Source: Blastochloris tepida (GTDB lineage: Bacteria > Pseudomonadota > Alphaproteobacteria > Rhizobiales > Xanthobacteraceae). Taken from it: a stretch of 64,000 bases of DNA. The translations under genes and the position numbers were made by a program. The DNA is taken from positions 1,290,001-1,354,000 of the forward strand of contig NZ_AP018907.1 in assembly GCF_003966715.1 (NCBI RefSeq), read 5' to 3'. The notes beneath the pieces are model-generated. The model made no database searches and was not told where the DNA came from. It saw only the letters and a list, made by a program, of their open reading frames with translations. Shown in pieces: positions 8,985 to 20,068 of this stretch (position 1 is the first letter of the stretch; every line of letters begins with the position of its first letter).

Positions 8985-11756
8985 ATGATGGAAAAGACGT
9001 TCACGCCGGCCGAAGTCGAGGCCCGGATCAACGATGCCTGGACGGCGGCCGAGGCGTTCAAGGCCGGCCGGCCGGACCGGGCCGAGGCCGCTCCCTATAC
9101 CATCGTGATTCCGCCGCCGAACGTCACCGGCTCGCTGCACATGGGTCACGCCCTCAACAACACGTTGCAGGACGTGCTGTGCCGGTTCGAGCGCATGCGC
9201 GGCCGCGACGTGCTGTGGCAGCCCGGCACCGACCATGCCGGCATCGCCACTCAGATGGTGGTCGAGCGCCAGCTGATGGAACGCCAGGAGCCGGGCCGGC
9301 GCGACATGGGGCGCGAGGCGTTCCTCAAGCGCGTCTGGGCGTGGAAGGAGCAGTCGGGCGGCACGATCGTCGGCCAGCTCAAGCGGCTGGGCGCCTCCTG
9401 CGACTGGTCGCGCGAGCGCTTCACCATGGATGAGGGCCTGTCGCGGGCCGTGCTCAAGGTGTTCGTCACGCTCTATCGCGACGGGCTGATCTACAAGGAC
9501 AAGCGGCTGGTCAACTGGGACCCCAAGCTTGGCACCGCCATCTCCGATCTCGAGGTCCAGCAGGTCGAGGTCAAGAGCAGCCTCTGGTATTTCGACTATC
9601 CGCTGGCCGACGACCCCTCGATCAAGATCACCGTCGCCACCACCCGGCCGGAGACCATGCTGGGCGACACGGCGGTTGCCGTGCATCCGGACGATGAGCG
9701 CTACAAGGATCTGGTCGGCCGCGAGGTGCTGCTGCCGCTGGCCGGCCGGCGCATTCCCATCGTCGCCGACAGCTATTCCGATCCCGAGAAGGGCACGGGC
9801 GCGGTCAAGATCACGCCGGCGCACGACTTCAACGACTTCGAGGTCGGCAAGCGCCATGGCTTGCGCATGATCAACATCCTCGATGCCGAAGCGAAGATGC
9901 TGCTGGCCGGCAATGAGGAGTTCCTGGCCCACCTCGAAGGCGGCGCCGACCTCGACGAGGTGCTGGGGCTGCACGGCATCGACCGGTTCGAGGCGCGAAA
10001 GCGCATCGTGGCGATGATGGAGGCGCGCGGCCTCGTCCACAAGATCGAGCCGCACACCCACATGGTGCCGCACGGCGACCGCTCGGGCGTGGTGATCGAG
10101 CCGTGGCTGACCGACCAGTGGTATGTCGACGTCAAGCCGCTGGCCGAGCGGGCGCTGAAGGCGGTGCGTGACGAGCGCACGGTGTTCGTGCCGAAGAACT
10201 GGGAGAAGGTCTATTTCGACTGGCTGGAGAACATCCAGCCCTGGTGCATCTCGCGCCAATTGTGGTGGGGCCATCAGATCCCGGCGTGGTACGGGCCGGA
10301 CGGCAAGGTGTTCGTCGCCGAGACCGAGGACGAGGCGCTGGCCGACGCGCTGGCCTGGTACACCGAGCAGGAGGTGATCGAGCCCAGCGAGGGCATCGCG
10401 ATCGCCGAGGATCCGGATCGTCGCGCCACCTTTCTCACCCGCGACGAGGACGTGCTCGACACCTGGTTCTCGTCGGCGCTGTGGCCGTTCTCGACGCTCG
10501 GCTGGCCGGACGAGACGGCGATCCTCAAGCGCCACTATCCGACCAACGTGCTGGTCACCGGCTTCGACATCATCTTCTTCTGGGTCGCCCGGATGATGAT
10601 GATGGGCCTCTACTTCAGGGATGAGGTGCCGTTCTCGACCGTCTACATCCACGCCCTCGTCCGCGACGAGAAGGGCGCCAAGATGTCGAAGTCGAAAGGC
10701 AACGTCATCGATCCTCTGGAACTGATCGACCAGTACGGCGCCGACGCGCTGCGCTTCACCCTGGCCGCCATGGCCGCCCAGGGCCGCGACATCAAGCTCG
10801 CCACCAGCCGCGTCGAGGGCTACCGCAATTTCGCGACCAAGCTGTGGAACGCCGCCCGCTTCTGCGAGGTGAACGGCTGCGCCCGGGTGGCCGGGTTCGA
10901 TCCGGCCGCGAGCCGCGAGATGCTGTCGCGCTGGATCGTCGGCGAGGCGTCGCGCGCGGTCACCGAGACCACGGCGGCGATCGAGGCCTACCGCTTCAAC
11001 GAGGCGGCCGGCGCGGTCTATCGCTTCGTGTGGAACGTGTTCTGCGACTGGCACCTGGAGCTGGCCAAGCCCGTGCTGACCGGCCCGGACGGCCCGGCCA
11101 AGGACGAGATCCGGGCGGTGACCGCCTGGACGCTCGACGTCATCCTCAAGCTGCTGCACCCGTTCATGCCGTTCGTCACCGAGGAGCTGTGGCGGCTCAC
11201 CGGCGAGACCGGTCCGGCGCGCGAGGGTCTGCTGGCGCTGGCGCCGTGGCCGCAGCTTGAGGGCCTCGGCGATGTCGAGGCGGAGCTGGAGATCGGCTGG
11301 CTGGTCGATCTCGTCACCGAGATCCGCTCGGTGCGGGCGGAGATGAACGTGCCGCCCGGCGCCCAGATGCCGCTGGTGCTGGTGGCGCCGTCCGCCGATA
11401 CCCGCGAGCGCGCCGTCCGCCACATGGACACGCTGAAGCGGCTGGCCCGCCTGTCGGAGGTCGGCTTCGCCGACGCTGCGCCCAAGGGCTCGGTGCAGAT
11501 CATGGTGCGCGGCGAGGCCGCGGCGCTGCCGCTCGCCGGCGTCATCGATATCGAGGCGGAGTCCGCCCGTCTCGCCAAGGAGGAGAGCCGGGTGGCCGGC
11601 GAGATCTCCCGGCTCGACGCCAAGCTCAACAACCCCTCCTTTGTTGAGCGGGCGCCGGAAGAGGTGGTCGAGGAGCAGCGCGAGAAGCGCGAGGAGTATG
11701 TCGCGCTCTTGGCAAAGGTGCGCGAGGCCTTGGCGCGGGTGAAGAGCGCGGCCTGA
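8985..11756 (+). CDS. valS: Valyl-tRNA synthetase
   Basis: About 923 residues, normal for ValRS. The class I signatures are HMGH at residues 52-55 (after PPPNVTGSL) and KMSKS at 566-570. An editing domain lies between them and a C-terminal coiled coil ([22 protein letters not shown]) closes the protein. It charges tRNA-Val with valine. The ATG at 8985 or the one directly after it gives the expected N-terminus [12 protein letters not shown] strong hairpin terminator follows. Confidence 0.96.
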   Translation: MMEKTFTPAEVEARINDAWTAAEAFKAGRPDRAEAAPYTIVIPPPNVTGSLHMGHALNNTLQDVLCRFERMRGRDVLWQPGTDHAGIATQMVVERQLMERQEPGRRDMGREAFLKRVWAWKEQSGGTIVGQLKRLGASCDWSRERFTMDEGLSRAVLKVFVTLYRDGLIYKDKRLVNWDPKLGTAISDLEVQQVEVKSSLWYFDYPLADDPSIKITVATTRPETMLGDTAVAVHPDDERYKDLVGREVLLPLAGRRIPIVADSYSDPEKGTGAVKITPAHDFNDFEVGKRHGLRMINILDAEAKMLLAGNEEFLAHLEGGADLDEVLGLHGIDRFEARKRIVAMMEARGLVHKIEPHTHMVPHGDRSGVVIEPWLTDQWYVDVKPLAERALKAVRDERTVFVPKNWEKVYFDWLENIQPWCISRQLWWGHQIPAWYGPDGKVFVAETEDEALADALAWYTEQEVIEPSEGIAIAEDPDRRATFLTRDEDVLDTWFSSALWPFSTLGWPDETAILKRHYPTNVLVTGFDIIFFWVARMMMMGLYFRDEVPFSTVYIHALVRDEKGAKMSKSKGNVIDPLELIDQYGADALRFTLAAMAAQGRDIKLATSRVEGYRNFATKLWNAARFCEVNGCARVAGFDPAASREMLSRWIVGEASRAVTETTAAIEAYRFNEAAGAVYRFVWNVFCDWHLELAKPVLTGPDGPAKDEIRAVTAWTLDVILKLLHPFMPFVTEELWRLTGETGPAREGLLALAPWPQLEGLGDVEAELEIGWLVDLVTEIRSVRAEMNVPPGAQMPLVLVAPSADTRERAVRHMDTLKRLARLSEVGFADAAPKGSVQIMVRGEAAALPLAGVIDIEAESARLAKEESRVAGEISRLDAKLNNPSFVERAPEEVVEEQREKREEYVALLAKVREALARVKSAA

Positions 11757-11788
11757 CCGCCGGGCTGCCAATCGGGTGGGGATATCGA

Positions 11789-11818
11789 AAGGCCGGTGCC
11801 GCGTGCGCCGGCCTTTTT
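11789..11818. terminator. Rho-independent terminator after valS
   Basis: The arms AAGGCCGGTGC and GCGCCGGCCTT form an 11-bp stem with one G-T pair, then a run of T. It sits 33 bases after the valS stop and next to the stop of the convergent glycosylase gene. Confidence 0.88.
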
Positions 11819-12427
11819 TCATGTCCGGCTTTTCGGAAACGGCTTCGACAGGAAGCGCGAGCCGGCGAGGCCGTAGCGCCAGGGCTGCTCGGCGGCCCTG
11901 CTGATGCCGATGCGCGGGCCGGTCGCGATCGGCACCCCGGCCGGGGCCGACAGCAGCCGGAAGGGCGGGGCGTCGAGCGGCGCGTGGTCGTGGGCGCGGG
12001 TCAGGCCCAGCGCCTGGCACAGCCGCCCCGGCCCGGCGCACAGCAGGCGCGGATCGTCGAGGCCGCGCCGCGCCCGCATCGCGTCCAGGCCCAGCGTCGG
12101 TTCGATCGCCCGGATCAGCACGGCGCTGGCGACGCCCTCCGGCTCGCAGACGAAGTTCAGGCACCAGTGGATACCATAGGAGCGGTAGACATAGGCGCGG
12201 CCGGGAGGGCCGAACATCGCCGCATTGCGCTCGGTCCGCCCGCCATAGCCGTGGCTCGCCGGGTCGTCGGGGTCGTAGGCCTCGACCTCGACGATCAGTC
12301 CGCCCGCGCCTTCGACGATGAGCGTGGCGCCGATCAGGGCCGGCGCCACCTCATGGACGCTGCGGGCGAAGAAGGCCGCGTCCAGCGTCTGCGGAGCCGG
12401 TCTGTTGCTGGGTTTCGGTGTGCTCAC
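11819..12427 (-). CDS. DNA-3-methyladenine glycosylase (AAG/MPG family)
   Basis: 202 residues of the alkyladenine glycosylase family, which removes alkylated purines in base excision repair. Family landmarks are [20 protein letters not shown] (catalytic glutamate within IVEVEAY), [22 protein letters not shown] and HWCLNFVC. The C-terminal [14 protein letters not shown] motif is also present. It is convergent with valS and shares its terminator. The last residues ([12 protein letters not shown]) are encoded by DNA that looks a little like the dispersed repeat. Confidence 0.93.
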   Translation of the reverse strand: MSTPKPSNRPAPQTLDAAFFARSVHEVAPALIGATLIVEGAGGLIVEVEAYDPDDPASHGYGGRTERNAAMFGPPGRAYVYRSYGIHWCLNFVCEPEGVASAVLIRAIEPTLGLDAMRARRGLDDPRLLCAGPGRLCQALGLTRAHDHAPLDAPPFRLLSAPAGVPIATGPRIGISRAAEQPWRYGLAGSRFLSKPFPKSRT

Positions 12428-13087
12428 GGAGGGCGGCTCGCCTGTGGCCGGGCGGGGTGATGCGCACTGCGCCGGATGGAACGAAAACTCGGCGGTTGAA
12501 TTGTTTTCCGAGTGGGGAGGGAGGGAACATAGTTGTTGCTGTTTGGCAACATCTTCACCATTTCAAAAGAGTCCAAGATTAGCCCGTTTTCCGGGCCGCG
12601 ATCCCGCCACAAAATGAGGGCACGGCTGATCGCGCTGCAGGACGATGGCGTTTTCTCTCTTCCGGGCGGGTGACGTGGCCGCGGGAGACGCCGGGACAGG
12701 GCAGGGAAGACGACATGGGCGGCAGGACCGACATTCGGACGAGTGGGAAAGGCATGGCCGTGTGGCCGGCGCCCGCGCGCTGTCGCGAAGCTGTCCCGGG
12801 TCTCGATCCTCTCGTCGAGCCGCCGTTGGGCCGTCATCCGCTGCAGGCGGCCACCGCCCACGGCGACGTGCGCAAAGCGGCGTCGCAGTCTGCGATTTTC
12901 GCAGATCCGATGCACACGAATTTGAACGGCTGCGCCCCCATTCGGGCCGGCGCGTGCCGCAGAAAAAACGGGAACCGGCGCCAGTCTGAAACTGGTTCGG
13001 GGGCCCATGTGATGTTCGCGCGAATGCTCGGCTCCGGACGCCAATGTGCGGCCGGCCATGTTCGCGGACAGGGCGAAAAGAACTGCC
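12428..13087. other. 660-bp intergenic region upstream of exoR
   Basis: No gene supported. It separates the divergent glycosylase and exoR genes and holds both promoters. A small stem, GTTGC-TGTTTG-GCAAC, lies at about 12533-12548. I see no dispersed hairpin copy here. Confidence 0.5.
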
Positions 13088-13936
13088 ATGCGGATATCTG
13101 ACGGCGTGATCTCGGCCTTGTTCGCCGTCGCTCTGACGGCACCGGTGGCGTTCGCCCTCGATCCCAGCGCCGGACTGGGCGAGCGGTCGGCGTCGGTTGC
13201 GCCCGTGCTCGCGCTCGATCCGGGACGGACCGGGGAGCGCTCGACGATCGAGGCGTTCCGCGCCGGCACCAAGTCCTACATGGCCGGCGACAAAGGCGAG
13301 GCGCTGAAGTCGCTGCAGTACGCCGCCAATCAGGGCCACACCGGGGCGACCTGGAAGCTCGGGCGGATGTATGCCGACGGCGACGGCGTGCGCCGCGACG
13401 AGCTCAAGGCGTATGAGTACTTCCGCCGCATCGCCAACCTGCACGCCGACGACGCGCCCGGCAGCCCGCAGGCGCCGTTCGTCGCCAATGCGTTCGTCGA
13501 ACTCGGCGGCTTCTTCCTGCGCGGCATCCCCAATACCGCGGTGGTGCGCGATCCGGTGCGTGCCCGCGAGATGTTCCACTATGCGGCGTCGTGGTTTGGC
13601 GACGCCGATGCGCAGTACCATCTCGCTCGCCTCTATCTGGAGGGCGTGGGCACCGAGCGCGAGCCGCTGACGGCGGCCCGCTGGCTCGGCCTCGCGGCGC
13701 AGAAGGGCCAGTATCAGGCACAAGCGCTGCTGGGCGCTCTGCTGTTCAAGGGCGAGGGCGTGCCGCGTCAGGCGGCGCGCGGGCTGATGTGGCTCACCTT
13801 GGCGCGCGAGGCGGCGGCGACCGCGGATGATGGCTGGATCGTCGATACCTACGACAATGCCTTCAAGGTCGCCACCGAGGACGAGCGGGCGGTTGCGCTC
13901 ACCTATCTCCAGCAGTGGTTGAAGATCTATCGCTGA
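13088..13936 (+). CDS. exoR: ExoR, periplasmic exopolysaccharide and motility regulator
   Basis: 282 residues: a signal peptide (residues 1-22, ending VAFALD), then Sel1-like repeats such as GHTGATWKLGRMYADGDGV, DADAQYHLARLYLEGVG and KGQYQAQALLGALLFKGEG. The order and the insert NAFVELGGFFLRGIPNTAV match ExoR of rhizobia. There ExoR binds the periplasmic part of the ExoS sensor kinase and holds down succinoglycan synthesis while allowing flagellar genes; that role here is inferred from the family. The exoS and chvI partners are not in this window. I took the ATG at 13088, which opens the signal peptide. Confidence 0.88.
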   Translation: MRISDGVISALFAVALTAPVAFALDPSAGLGERSASVAPVLALDPGRTGERSTIEAFRAGTKSYMAGDKGEALKSLQYAANQGHTGATWKLGRMYADGDGVRRDELKAYEYFRRIANLHADDAPGSPQAPFVANAFVELGGFFLRGIPNTAVVRDPVRAREMFHYAASWFGDADAQYHLARLYLEGVGTEREPLTAARWLGLAAQKGQYQAQALLGALLFKGEGVPRQAARGLMWLTLAREAAATADDGWIVDTYDNAFKVATEDERAVALTYLQQWLKIYR

Positions 13937-14024
13937 GTCTCTGTCGATTCGCTGCTTCGCGGGATTTGGCCCGGCGTGATCGCAGCCGGCGTCACCTCGC
14001 TGTGGTGATCACCCGGCTTCCCGT

Positions 14025-14849
14025 TCAGCTTTCCAGACGCAGGTCCGCCCACACCGGCACGTGGTCCGAGGGCTTGTCGAGCGCGCGGACGTGTTTGTCG
14101 ATGCCGCAGGCGGTGAGGCGGTCGGCGGCCTCCGGCGACAGCATCAGATGGTCGATGCGGATGCCGTTGTTCTTCTGCCACGCGCCGGCCTGATAGTCCC
14201 AAAAGGTGTAGAGCCCCGGATCGTCGGACGCGGCGCGGATGGCGTCGGTCAAGCCGAGCCCAGCCAGTTCCTGGAAGCGGGCGTGCGTCTGCGGCAGATA
14301 GAGCGCATCGCCGACCCACTGGGCCGGATCGCGGGCGTCCGCCGCAGTCGGAATCACGTTGTAGTCGCCGGCCAGTATGAACGGCTCTTCAAGGTCCAGA
14401 CGCGCGCGGGCGTGGGCGATCAGCCGGTCGAACCAGCTCAGCTTGTAGCGGTACTTCTCGGTGTCGGGCGGGTTGCCGTTGGGCAAATAGAGCGAGGCGA
14501 AGCGCACTGCGCCGCCGCCGGCCGACACCAACACCTCCAAGAAGCGGGCCTGCTCGTCGGCGTCGTCGCCGGGCAGGCGGACAATGGTCTCGTCGAACGG
14601 CAGCTTCGAGAGAATCGCCACGCCGTTGAACGTCTTCTGACCGTGGACGGCAACATTGTAGCCGGCATCCTCGAAGGCTGCGCGTGGGAAGGCGTCGTCG
14701 ACGCACTTGATCTCCTGCAGCGCCACGAGGTCCGGCCGGCAGTCGGCGAGCCAGCCCAGAACGATGTCGACCCGCTGCTTGATGGAGTTGACGTTCCAGG
14801 TCGCGACGCGCACCGGCAGGGCCTTTCCGTTGTTGGGCGTTTCGGTCAT
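14025..14849 (-). CDS. xth: Exodeoxyribonuclease III
   Basis: 274 residues of the exonuclease III/AP endonuclease fold. Active-site motifs are VATWNVNSIKQR, LVALQEIKCVDDAFP (catalytic Glu), LAGDYNVIPTAAD (Asp and Asn), IRIDHLMLS and KPSDHVPVWADL (catalytic His). It removes 3' blocks and cuts abasic sites in base excision repair. The start is 25 bases downstream of erpA on the same strand, so they are likely co-transcribed. Confidence 0.94.
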   Translation of the reverse strand: MTETPNNGKALPVRVATWNVNSIKQRVDIVLGWLADCRPDLVALQEIKCVDDAFPRAAFEDAGYNVAVHGQKTFNGVAILSKLPFDETIVRLPGDDADEQARFLEVLVSAGGGAVRFASLYLPNGNPPDTEKYRYKLSWFDRLIAHARARLDLEEPFILAGDYNVIPTAADARDPAQWVGDALYLPQTHARFQELAGLGLTDAIRAASDDPGLYTFWDYQAGAWQKNNGIRIDHLMLSPEAADRLTACGIDKHVRALDKPSDHVPVWADLRLES

Positions 14850-14875
14850 CCCGGCCACGATGAGCCGGCTGCTCG

Positions 14876-15205
14876 TCAGATCGAGAAGCTGGTGCCGCAG
14901 CCGCACTTTGCGGTGGCGTTGGGATTGTCGACCCGGAAGGCCGAGCCGATCAGGTCCTCGACGAAGTCGAGCTTCGAGCCGTCGATGTATTGCAGCGAGA
15001 TCGGGTCGATCACCACCACCGCGCCATCCTGCTCGATGACGATATCGTCGGCGGTCTTCTGCTGATCGCAAACGAACTTGTACTGGAACCCGGTGCAGCC
15101 GCCACCCTCGACGCTGACGCGCAGCACTGAGCCGGCAGGCTCACTGGCCAGAACCTTGAGGATGCGCTTGGCGGCGCGGGGGGTGACGGTGATGCCTGTC
15201 GCCAT
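14876..15205 (-). CDS. erpA: ErpA-like A-type iron-sulfur carrier
   Basis: 109 residues of the HesB/IscA family, with the three cluster-binding cysteines: Cys37 in VEGGGCTGFQY, and Cys101 and Cys103 in KCGCGTSFSI. It carries iron-sulfur clusters to target proteins. The true gene is the end of a much longer open frame; the ATG at 15205 gives the normal family length. Its start lies 99 bases from that of the divergent dgt gene, the usual Rhizobiales layout. Confidence 0.92.
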   Translation of the reverse strand: MATGITVTPRAAKRILKVLASEPAGSVLRVSVEGGGCTGFQYKFVCDQQKTADDIVIEQDGAVVVIDPISLQYIDGSKLDFVEDLIGSAFRVDNPNATAKCGCGTSFSI

Positions 15206-15304
15206 GATGAAGCGGTTCCTGTCGCGAGGCCGTTGCAACCTCTTGAAGCCTGAAGGTAAGTGCGGCGGCGACGCTGTCAAACCCTCTTCCTCCGCAAGGC
15301 TGCC

Positions 15305-16483
15305 ATGGCCGTCGATACCCCCGTTCCGCGCGCCCGCTATGCGAGCGACCCCGCCCGCAGCCGGGGACGGCTGCATGCCGAGCCGGAAAGCCCGCCGCGC
15401 TCGCCGTTCCGGCGCGATGCCGACCGGATCATTCATTCCACCGCGTTCCGCCGGCTGAAGCACAAGACGCAGGTGTTCGTGTTCGACGAGGGCGACCATT
15501 TCCGCACCCGGCTGACCCACACCATCGAGGTGGTGCAGATCGCCCGTTCGCTCGCCCGCGCGCTCGGCCTCGATGAGGATCTGGCCGAGGCGCTGGCGCT
15601 CGCCCACGACCTCGGTCACACGCCGTTCGGCCATGCCGGCGAGCGCGAGCTCGACGCGCTGATGGCGCCCTGGGGCGGGTTTGACCACAATGCCCAGTCG
15701 CTGCGCGTCGTCACCCGGCTGGAGCGGCGCTACCCCACCTTCGACGGGCTGAACCTGACCTGGGAGACCCTGGAAGGGGTGGTGAAGCACAATGGCCCGC
15801 TGGCGCCGGACCATGCGATTCCGCTGGCGATCGCCGAATACCAGACGCTGCAGGACCTGGAGCTGGCGAGCTTCGCATCGGCCGAGGCCCAGGCGGTCGC
15901 GGTCGCCGACGACATCGCCTACGACACCCACGATATCGACGACGGCCTGCGCGCCAGGCTGTTCGACGCCGACGATCTGTTGGAAGTGCCGGTGCTGGCG
16001 CGGATCTTCGCCGATATCGACCGCGACTATCCCGGCCTGGAATGCAGCCGCCGCGTCCACGAACTGGAGCGGCGGCTGATCACCGAGCTGGTCGGCGATG
16101 TCGTGGCCGAGACCGGCCGCCGGATCGCCAAAATCGCGCCCGATTCGGCCGCGGCGGTGCGGGCGGCGGGCCGGCCGGTGGTCGGCTTCTCCGCGGCGAT
16201 GGCGGTGGAAGAGCGGGCGATCAAGGCGTTCCTGTTTCCGCGCATGTACCGCCACCATCGGGTGGAGCAGGCGATGGCGGCAGCGCGCGCCGCGGTGCGC
16301 GAGCTGTTCGGCCATCTCGCCGCCAATCCGCAGGACATGCCGGAGGAGTGGCGGCGCGGGCTGGAGGGGGCGGAGGAGGGCCGGCTCAAGCGGCGCGTCG
16401 CCGACTACATCGCCGGCATGACCGACCGGTTCCTGCTGGTCGAGCATGCCCGCTTCTTTGACTCGACCCCCGACTTGCGTTAG
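15305..16483 (+). CDS. dgt: Deoxyguanosinetriphosphate triphosphohydrolase-like protein
   Basis: 392 residues of the HD-domain dGTPase family. The metal-binding HD motif is clear: [11 protein letters not shown], then [15 protein letters not shown], and later [14 protein letters not shown]. The enzyme splits dNTPs into nucleoside and triphosphate. The ATG at 15305 fits the family better than the in-frame start 45 bases upstream. It is divergent from erpA and leads into argS across a 136-bp spacer that holds a Rhizobiales-type repeat. Confidence 0.92.
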   Translation: MAVDTPVPRARYASDPARSRGRLHAEPESPPRSPFRRDADRIIHSTAFRRLKHKTQVFVFDEGDHFRTRLTHTIEVVQIARSLARALGLDEDLAEALALAHDLGHTPFGHAGERELDALMAPWGGFDHNAQSLRVVTRLERRYPTFDGLNLTWETLEGVVKHNGPLAPDHAIPLAIAEYQTLQDLELASFASAEAQAVAVADDIAYDTHDIDDGLRARLFDADDLLEVPVLARIFADIDRDYPGLECSRRVHELERRLITELVGDVVAETGRRIAKIAPDSAAAVRAAGRPVVGFSAAMAVEERAIKAFLFPRMYRHHRVEQAMAAARAAVRELFGHLAANPQDMPEEWRRGLEGAEEGRLKRRVADYIAGMTDRFLLVEHARFFDSTPDLR

Positions 16484-16587
16484 AGCGCAACGTGATCCGA
16501 CTGCGTCAGATCGGGCGCTCTAAGCTTTTGAGATCTCGCGTTTTCTTATGCAAATCCGGTTCCCGCTTTTGCGGAAAACGCTCTAGG
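16484..16587. repeat. Rhizobiales-type intergenic repeat between dgt and argS
   Basis: It begins GAGCGCAACGTGATCCGA and ends with GGAAAACGCTCTAG. The second half (minus strand: CTAGAGCGTTTTCCGCAAAA, then GCGGGAACCGGATTTGC) resembles the abundant CTAGAGC...GTGGA-CCGGTTTT mosaic repeats known from rhizobial genomes. It contains internal inverted repeats. Confidence 0.65.
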
Positions 16588-16619
16588 CGCCACCCTCGTT
16601 TTCCGATACCGAAGCTCCC

Positions 16620-18380
16620 ATGAACATCTTCGCGTCCTATGCCGATCATGTGCGGGCTGCCGTCCGCGCGCTCGCCGAGCAGGGCTTCCTTCCGGCCGGG
16701 CTCGACCTCGACCGCGTGGTGGTGGAGCCGCCGCGCGACCCCAGCCATGGCGATCTCGCCACCAATGCCGCCATGGTGCTGGCGAAGGAGGCCAAGGCCA
16801 AGCCGCGCGACCTCGCCGAGAGGTTGGCGGAGGAGCTGCGCAAGGCGCCGCACGTCGCCAAGGTCGACGTTGCCGGACCCGGCTTCATCAATCTGACGCT
16901 GGCACCGGCGATCTGGCCGGAGGTGCTGGCGGCGGCGGTGGCGGCGGACACGCGGTTCGGCGCCGCCGATCTTGGGCGCAGCCACAAGGTCAATGTCGAG
17001 TACGTCTCGGCCAATCCGACCGGGCCGATGCATGTCGGCCATTGCCGCGGGGCGGTGTTCGGGGACGCGCTGGCAAACCTCATGGCGTTCGTGGGTTATG
17101 ACGTGACCCGCGAGTATTACATCAACGATGCCGGCGCCCAGGTGGACGTGCTGGCGCGCTCGGCCTATCTGCGCTACCGCGAGGCGCTGGGCGAGGATAT
17201 CGGCGCCATCCCCGAAGGGCTCTATCCCGGCGACTATCTGGTGCCGGTCGGCCAGGCGCTGGCGGCGCACCACGGCGCTGCGCTGCGCGACCTGCCGGAG
17301 GCTCAGTGGCTGCCGGTGGTGCGCGCCGAGACCATCGACGCCATGATGGCGGCGATCCGCGAGGATCTGGCTGCCCTCAATATCCGCCACGAAGTGTTCT
17401 TCTCGGAGCGGACGCTGACCAGCGGCGCCACCGACAGGGTGGCCGAGGCCATCGCCGCGCTGGAGACGGCCGGGCACATTTACGAGGGCCGGCTGCCGCC
17501 GCCCAAGGGCGCGCCGCCCGAGGACTGGGAGGATCGCGAGCAGACGCTGTTCCGCTCCACCGCGTTCGGCGATGATGTCGATCGCCCCTTGAAGAAGTCG
17601 GATGGCAGCTACACTTATTTCGCATCCGACATCGCCTACCACTTTGACAAGTTCACACGCGGCTTCACCGATCTGGTGGATGTGTGGGGAGCCGACCATG
17701 GCGGCTACGTCAAGCGCATGCAGGCGGCGGTGGCGGCGATCACCGGCGGCAAGGCTGCGCTCGACGTCAAGCTGTGTCAGCTCGTCCGGTTGTTCCGTGG
17801 TGGTGAGCCGGTACGGATGTCGAAACGCTCCGGTGATTTCGTCACCCTGCGCGATGTGGTCGATGAAGTCGGGCGCGATGCCGTCCGGTTCATGATGCTA
17901 TACCGCAAGAATGATGCGGTGCTGGATTTCGATCTGGCCAAGGTGATCGAGCAGTCGCGCGACAACCCTGTCTTCTATGTCCAGTATGCCAATGCGCGCT
18001 GCCACTCGGTTTTCCGTAATGTTCAGGCGGCAATGCCGTCGCTGGATGTTTCGGAGCAAGGTTTGAGTGGAGTCGATTTGAGCAAGCTCACCGATTCCGG
18101 TGAGATCGACATCATCAAGCAGATCGCGATCTGGCCGCGCATTGTCGAGCAGGCGGCCGTGCATCACGAACCGCATCGCATTGCGTTCTATCTTTACGAT
18201 CTGGCCAGCGCCTTGCATGCCCAATGGAACAAAGGCAAGGATGCGCCACATTTACGCTTTATTATTGAAAATGATACCTTAATAACAGGGGCGCGCTTGG
18301 CGCTCGTCCGAGGTGTGGTCGCGGTTCTCGGTGCCGGCCTGCAAATCCTCGGTGTCGAGCCTGTCGAGGAGATGCGCTGA
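16620..18380 (+). CDS. argS: Arginyl-tRNA synthetase
   Basis: 586 residues. The class I signature [20 protein letters not shown] lies near residues 127-146, and the KMSKS-like loop reads [10 protein letters not shown] near residue 400. An N-terminal Add-1 domain and a C-terminal anticodon-binding helical domain complete the enzyme. It charges tRNA-Arg. It starts the run argS, SPOR protein, nagZ, scpA, scpB. The last third of the gene has slightly lower GC and more varied codon choice than the first. Confidence 0.96.
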   Translation: MNIFASYADHVRAAVRALAEQGFLPAGLDLDRVVVEPPRDPSHGDLATNAAMVLAKEAKAKPRDLAERLAEELRKAPHVAKVDVAGPGFINLTLAPAIWPEVLAAAVAADTRFGAADLGRSHKVNVEYVSANPTGPMHVGHCRGAVFGDALANLMAFVGYDVTREYYINDAGAQVDVLARSAYLRYREALGEDIGAIPEGLYPGDYLVPVGQALAAHHGAALRDLPEAQWLPVVRAETIDAMMAAIREDLAALNIRHEVFFSERTLTSGATDRVAEAIAALETAGHIYEGRLPPPKGAPPEDWEDREQTLFRSTAFGDDVDRPLKKSDGSYTYFASDIAYHFDKFTRGFTDLVDVWGADHGGYVKRMQAAVAAITGGKAALDVKLCQLVRLFRGGEPVRMSKRSGDFVTLRDVVDEVGRDAVRFMMLYRKNDAVLDFDLAKVIEQSRDNPVFYVQYANARCHSVFRNVQAAMPSLDVSEQGLSGVDLSKLTDSGEIDIIKQIAIWPRIVEQAAVHHEPHRIAFYLYDLASALHAQWNKGKDAPHLRFIIENDTLITGARLALVRGVVAVLGAGLQILGVEPVEEMR

Positions 18381-18462
18381 TCGTCCGTCCGGCCTTCGTC
18401 GTTGTTCCCGCGCCTGCGCGAGACCGAGGGTGCGGATGCCGGGAGAGAAGGGTCGCGTGCAT

Positions 18463-19974
18463 ATGGCCGAATCTCGCTATCGCTATCCGGCCGAAGGCCA
18501 TGACGAAGCGCAACGCGCCGGCTCGGGAACGGGCCGGCCGGATCGCATCGAGGATCCGTTGGCCGAGCTCGCCCGGCTGATCGGGCAGGAAGATCCGTTC
18601 AAGGATTTCGACAAGGCGGAACCCGCGCCGCCGCCGGTGGCGGAGGAATCGCCGCGCGCGTCTGCCGCGGCCGCCCAGGCGTTCGAGCGGCTGTCGCGCC
18701 CGTCCCAGGCTGTCGGTAAGGCCGAGGCTGCCAAACCGGATTATTCCAAGACGGACTATTCCAAGACGGACTACGCCAAGTCGGACTACTCGAAACCCGA
18801 GTACGGCCGGAGCGAATCCGAGCGCTACGATTACGGCGCAGGCAGCCAGGCCTATGGCGCGGGCGGGCGGGCCGCCAGCCAGGGCGCCGGTGCCTACGCC
18901 GCCCAGCCCAGGAGTGCGCCGGCCGCCGCCGACCCGGGTGCTGCGCCGGCCTACACGCCGTCCACTCCGGCCTATACTGCGCCTGCAGCCGCTGCGCCGC
19001 GTCAGACCGCGGCCGACCAGACCTACTACCGGAACGATCCGTACCGCCGGCACGAGGATGTCGCCGAGTACGACCGCGACTATGGGGCCGAGGAGCCGGC
19101 CTATGATCCCTACTATTCCGAGGACGGCGACATGCCGCCGCACGGGGAGGGGCTCGGCGGACTGCCCGAGCGCAACCGGTCGCGGCTGATCATCATGCTG
19201 GTCGGCGGCGTCATCGGCCTCGCAGCGGTGGGAACCGGCGCGGTGTTCGGCTATCGCGCGCTGGTCGGCGGCGGCGAGCCGCCGACGATCAAGGCCGACG
19301 CGGGCCCCAACAAGGTGGCGCCGTCCGGACCGCAGGATACGAGCAATCAGAAGCTGATCTATGACCGGGTCGGTGGTGCGGCCAGCTCCGGCAACGAGAA
19401 CGTGGTGTCGCGCGAGGAACAGCCGGTCGAGCTGGGACGTCCCGGCCAGCCGCGTGTGGTGCTGCCGGGCGGCGTCGACCCCGGCGGCAACGAGCCGCGC
19501 AAGGTCCGCACGATGACCGTCCGTTCGGACGGAACCGTGGTGCCGAGCGCGCCGGGCCCCGTCGCCACCACCACCACGCCGGCCCGGCCAGTCACCACGC
19601 CGGCGGCGCCGGTCCAGACCGCGCCCGTCCAGCCGCTGGCGGTGCAGCCGCAGCCGGCGACCCCGCGCCCGGTGACACCTGCGCCGGTGCAGCCGCAGCG
19701 AACGGCCGCGATTCCGGCCAATGGCGGGTTCGTGGTGCAGGTGTCGGCCGCCCGCTCGGAGGCCGAAGCTCAGGCGGCGCTGCGTTCGGTGCAGAGCAAG
19801 TATGGCGACGTCCTGGCAGGGCAGCCGACCAGCGTGCGCAAGGTCAATCTGGGTGATCGCGGTACGTTCTACCGCGCCCATATCGGGCCGTTCGCCACGC
19901 GTGAGCAGGCCAACGACCTGTGCAGCAACCTGCGCTCGGCCGGCGGCGACTGTATTGTGCAGCAGCGCAACTGA
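18463..19974 (+). CDS. SPOR-domain inner membrane protein
   Basis: 503 residues: a long acidic, disordered cytoplasmic section, one membrane helix at about 241-266 (LIIMLVGGVIGLAAVGTGAV), a proline-rich linker and a C-terminal SPOR domain (about 420-503, GGFVVQVSAARSEAEAQAAL). SPOR domains bind glycan strands lacking stem peptides at the division septum. Residues 92-111 hold a tandem repeat of D-Y-S-K-T (DYSKTDYSKTDYAKSDYSKP), encoded by four 15-bp DNA units. The ATG at 18463 follows GAGAAGG and is preferred to the one at 18436. The position between argS and nagZ is typical of Rhizobiales. Confidence 0.88.
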   Translation: MAESRYRYPAEGHDEAQRAGSGTGRPDRIEDPLAELARLIGQEDPFKDFDKAEPAPPPVAEESPRASAAAAQAFERLSRPSQAVGKAEAAKPDYSKTDYSKTDYAKSDYSKPEYGRSESERYDYGAGSQAYGAGGRAASQGAGAYAAQPRSAPAAADPGAAPAYTPSTPAYTAPAAAAPRQTAADQTYYRNDPYRRHEDVAEYDRDYGAEEPAYDPYYSEDGDMPPHGEGLGGLPERNRSRLIIMLVGGVIGLAAVGTGAVFGYRALVGGGEPPTIKADAGPNKVAPSGPQDTSNQKLIYDRVGGAASSGNENVVSREEQPVELGRPGQPRVVLPGGVDPGGNEPRKVRTMTVRSDGTVVPSAPGPVATTTTPARPVTTPAAPVQTAPVQPLAVQPQPATPRPVTPAPVQPQRTAAIPANGGFVVQVSAARSEAEAQAALRSVQSKYGDVLAGQPTSVRKVNLGDRGTFYRAHIGPFATREQANDLCSNLRSAGGDCIVQQRN

Positions 19975-20068
19975 CGAATTCGCTTCGGCATGTCGCTTAT
20001 ATCATGCAGCCGGGACCGCCAGCGGGGTGGTCCCGGCGTTTTCCTGTTGTTCCATCCGGATCTGATCG

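Noticed and set aside
8916..12164. 1082-codon open frame on the minus strand
   Set aside because: It lies antisense to valS. The protein is Arg/His/Gly-rich shadow sequence typical of high-GC antisense frames, while valS shows every family motif.
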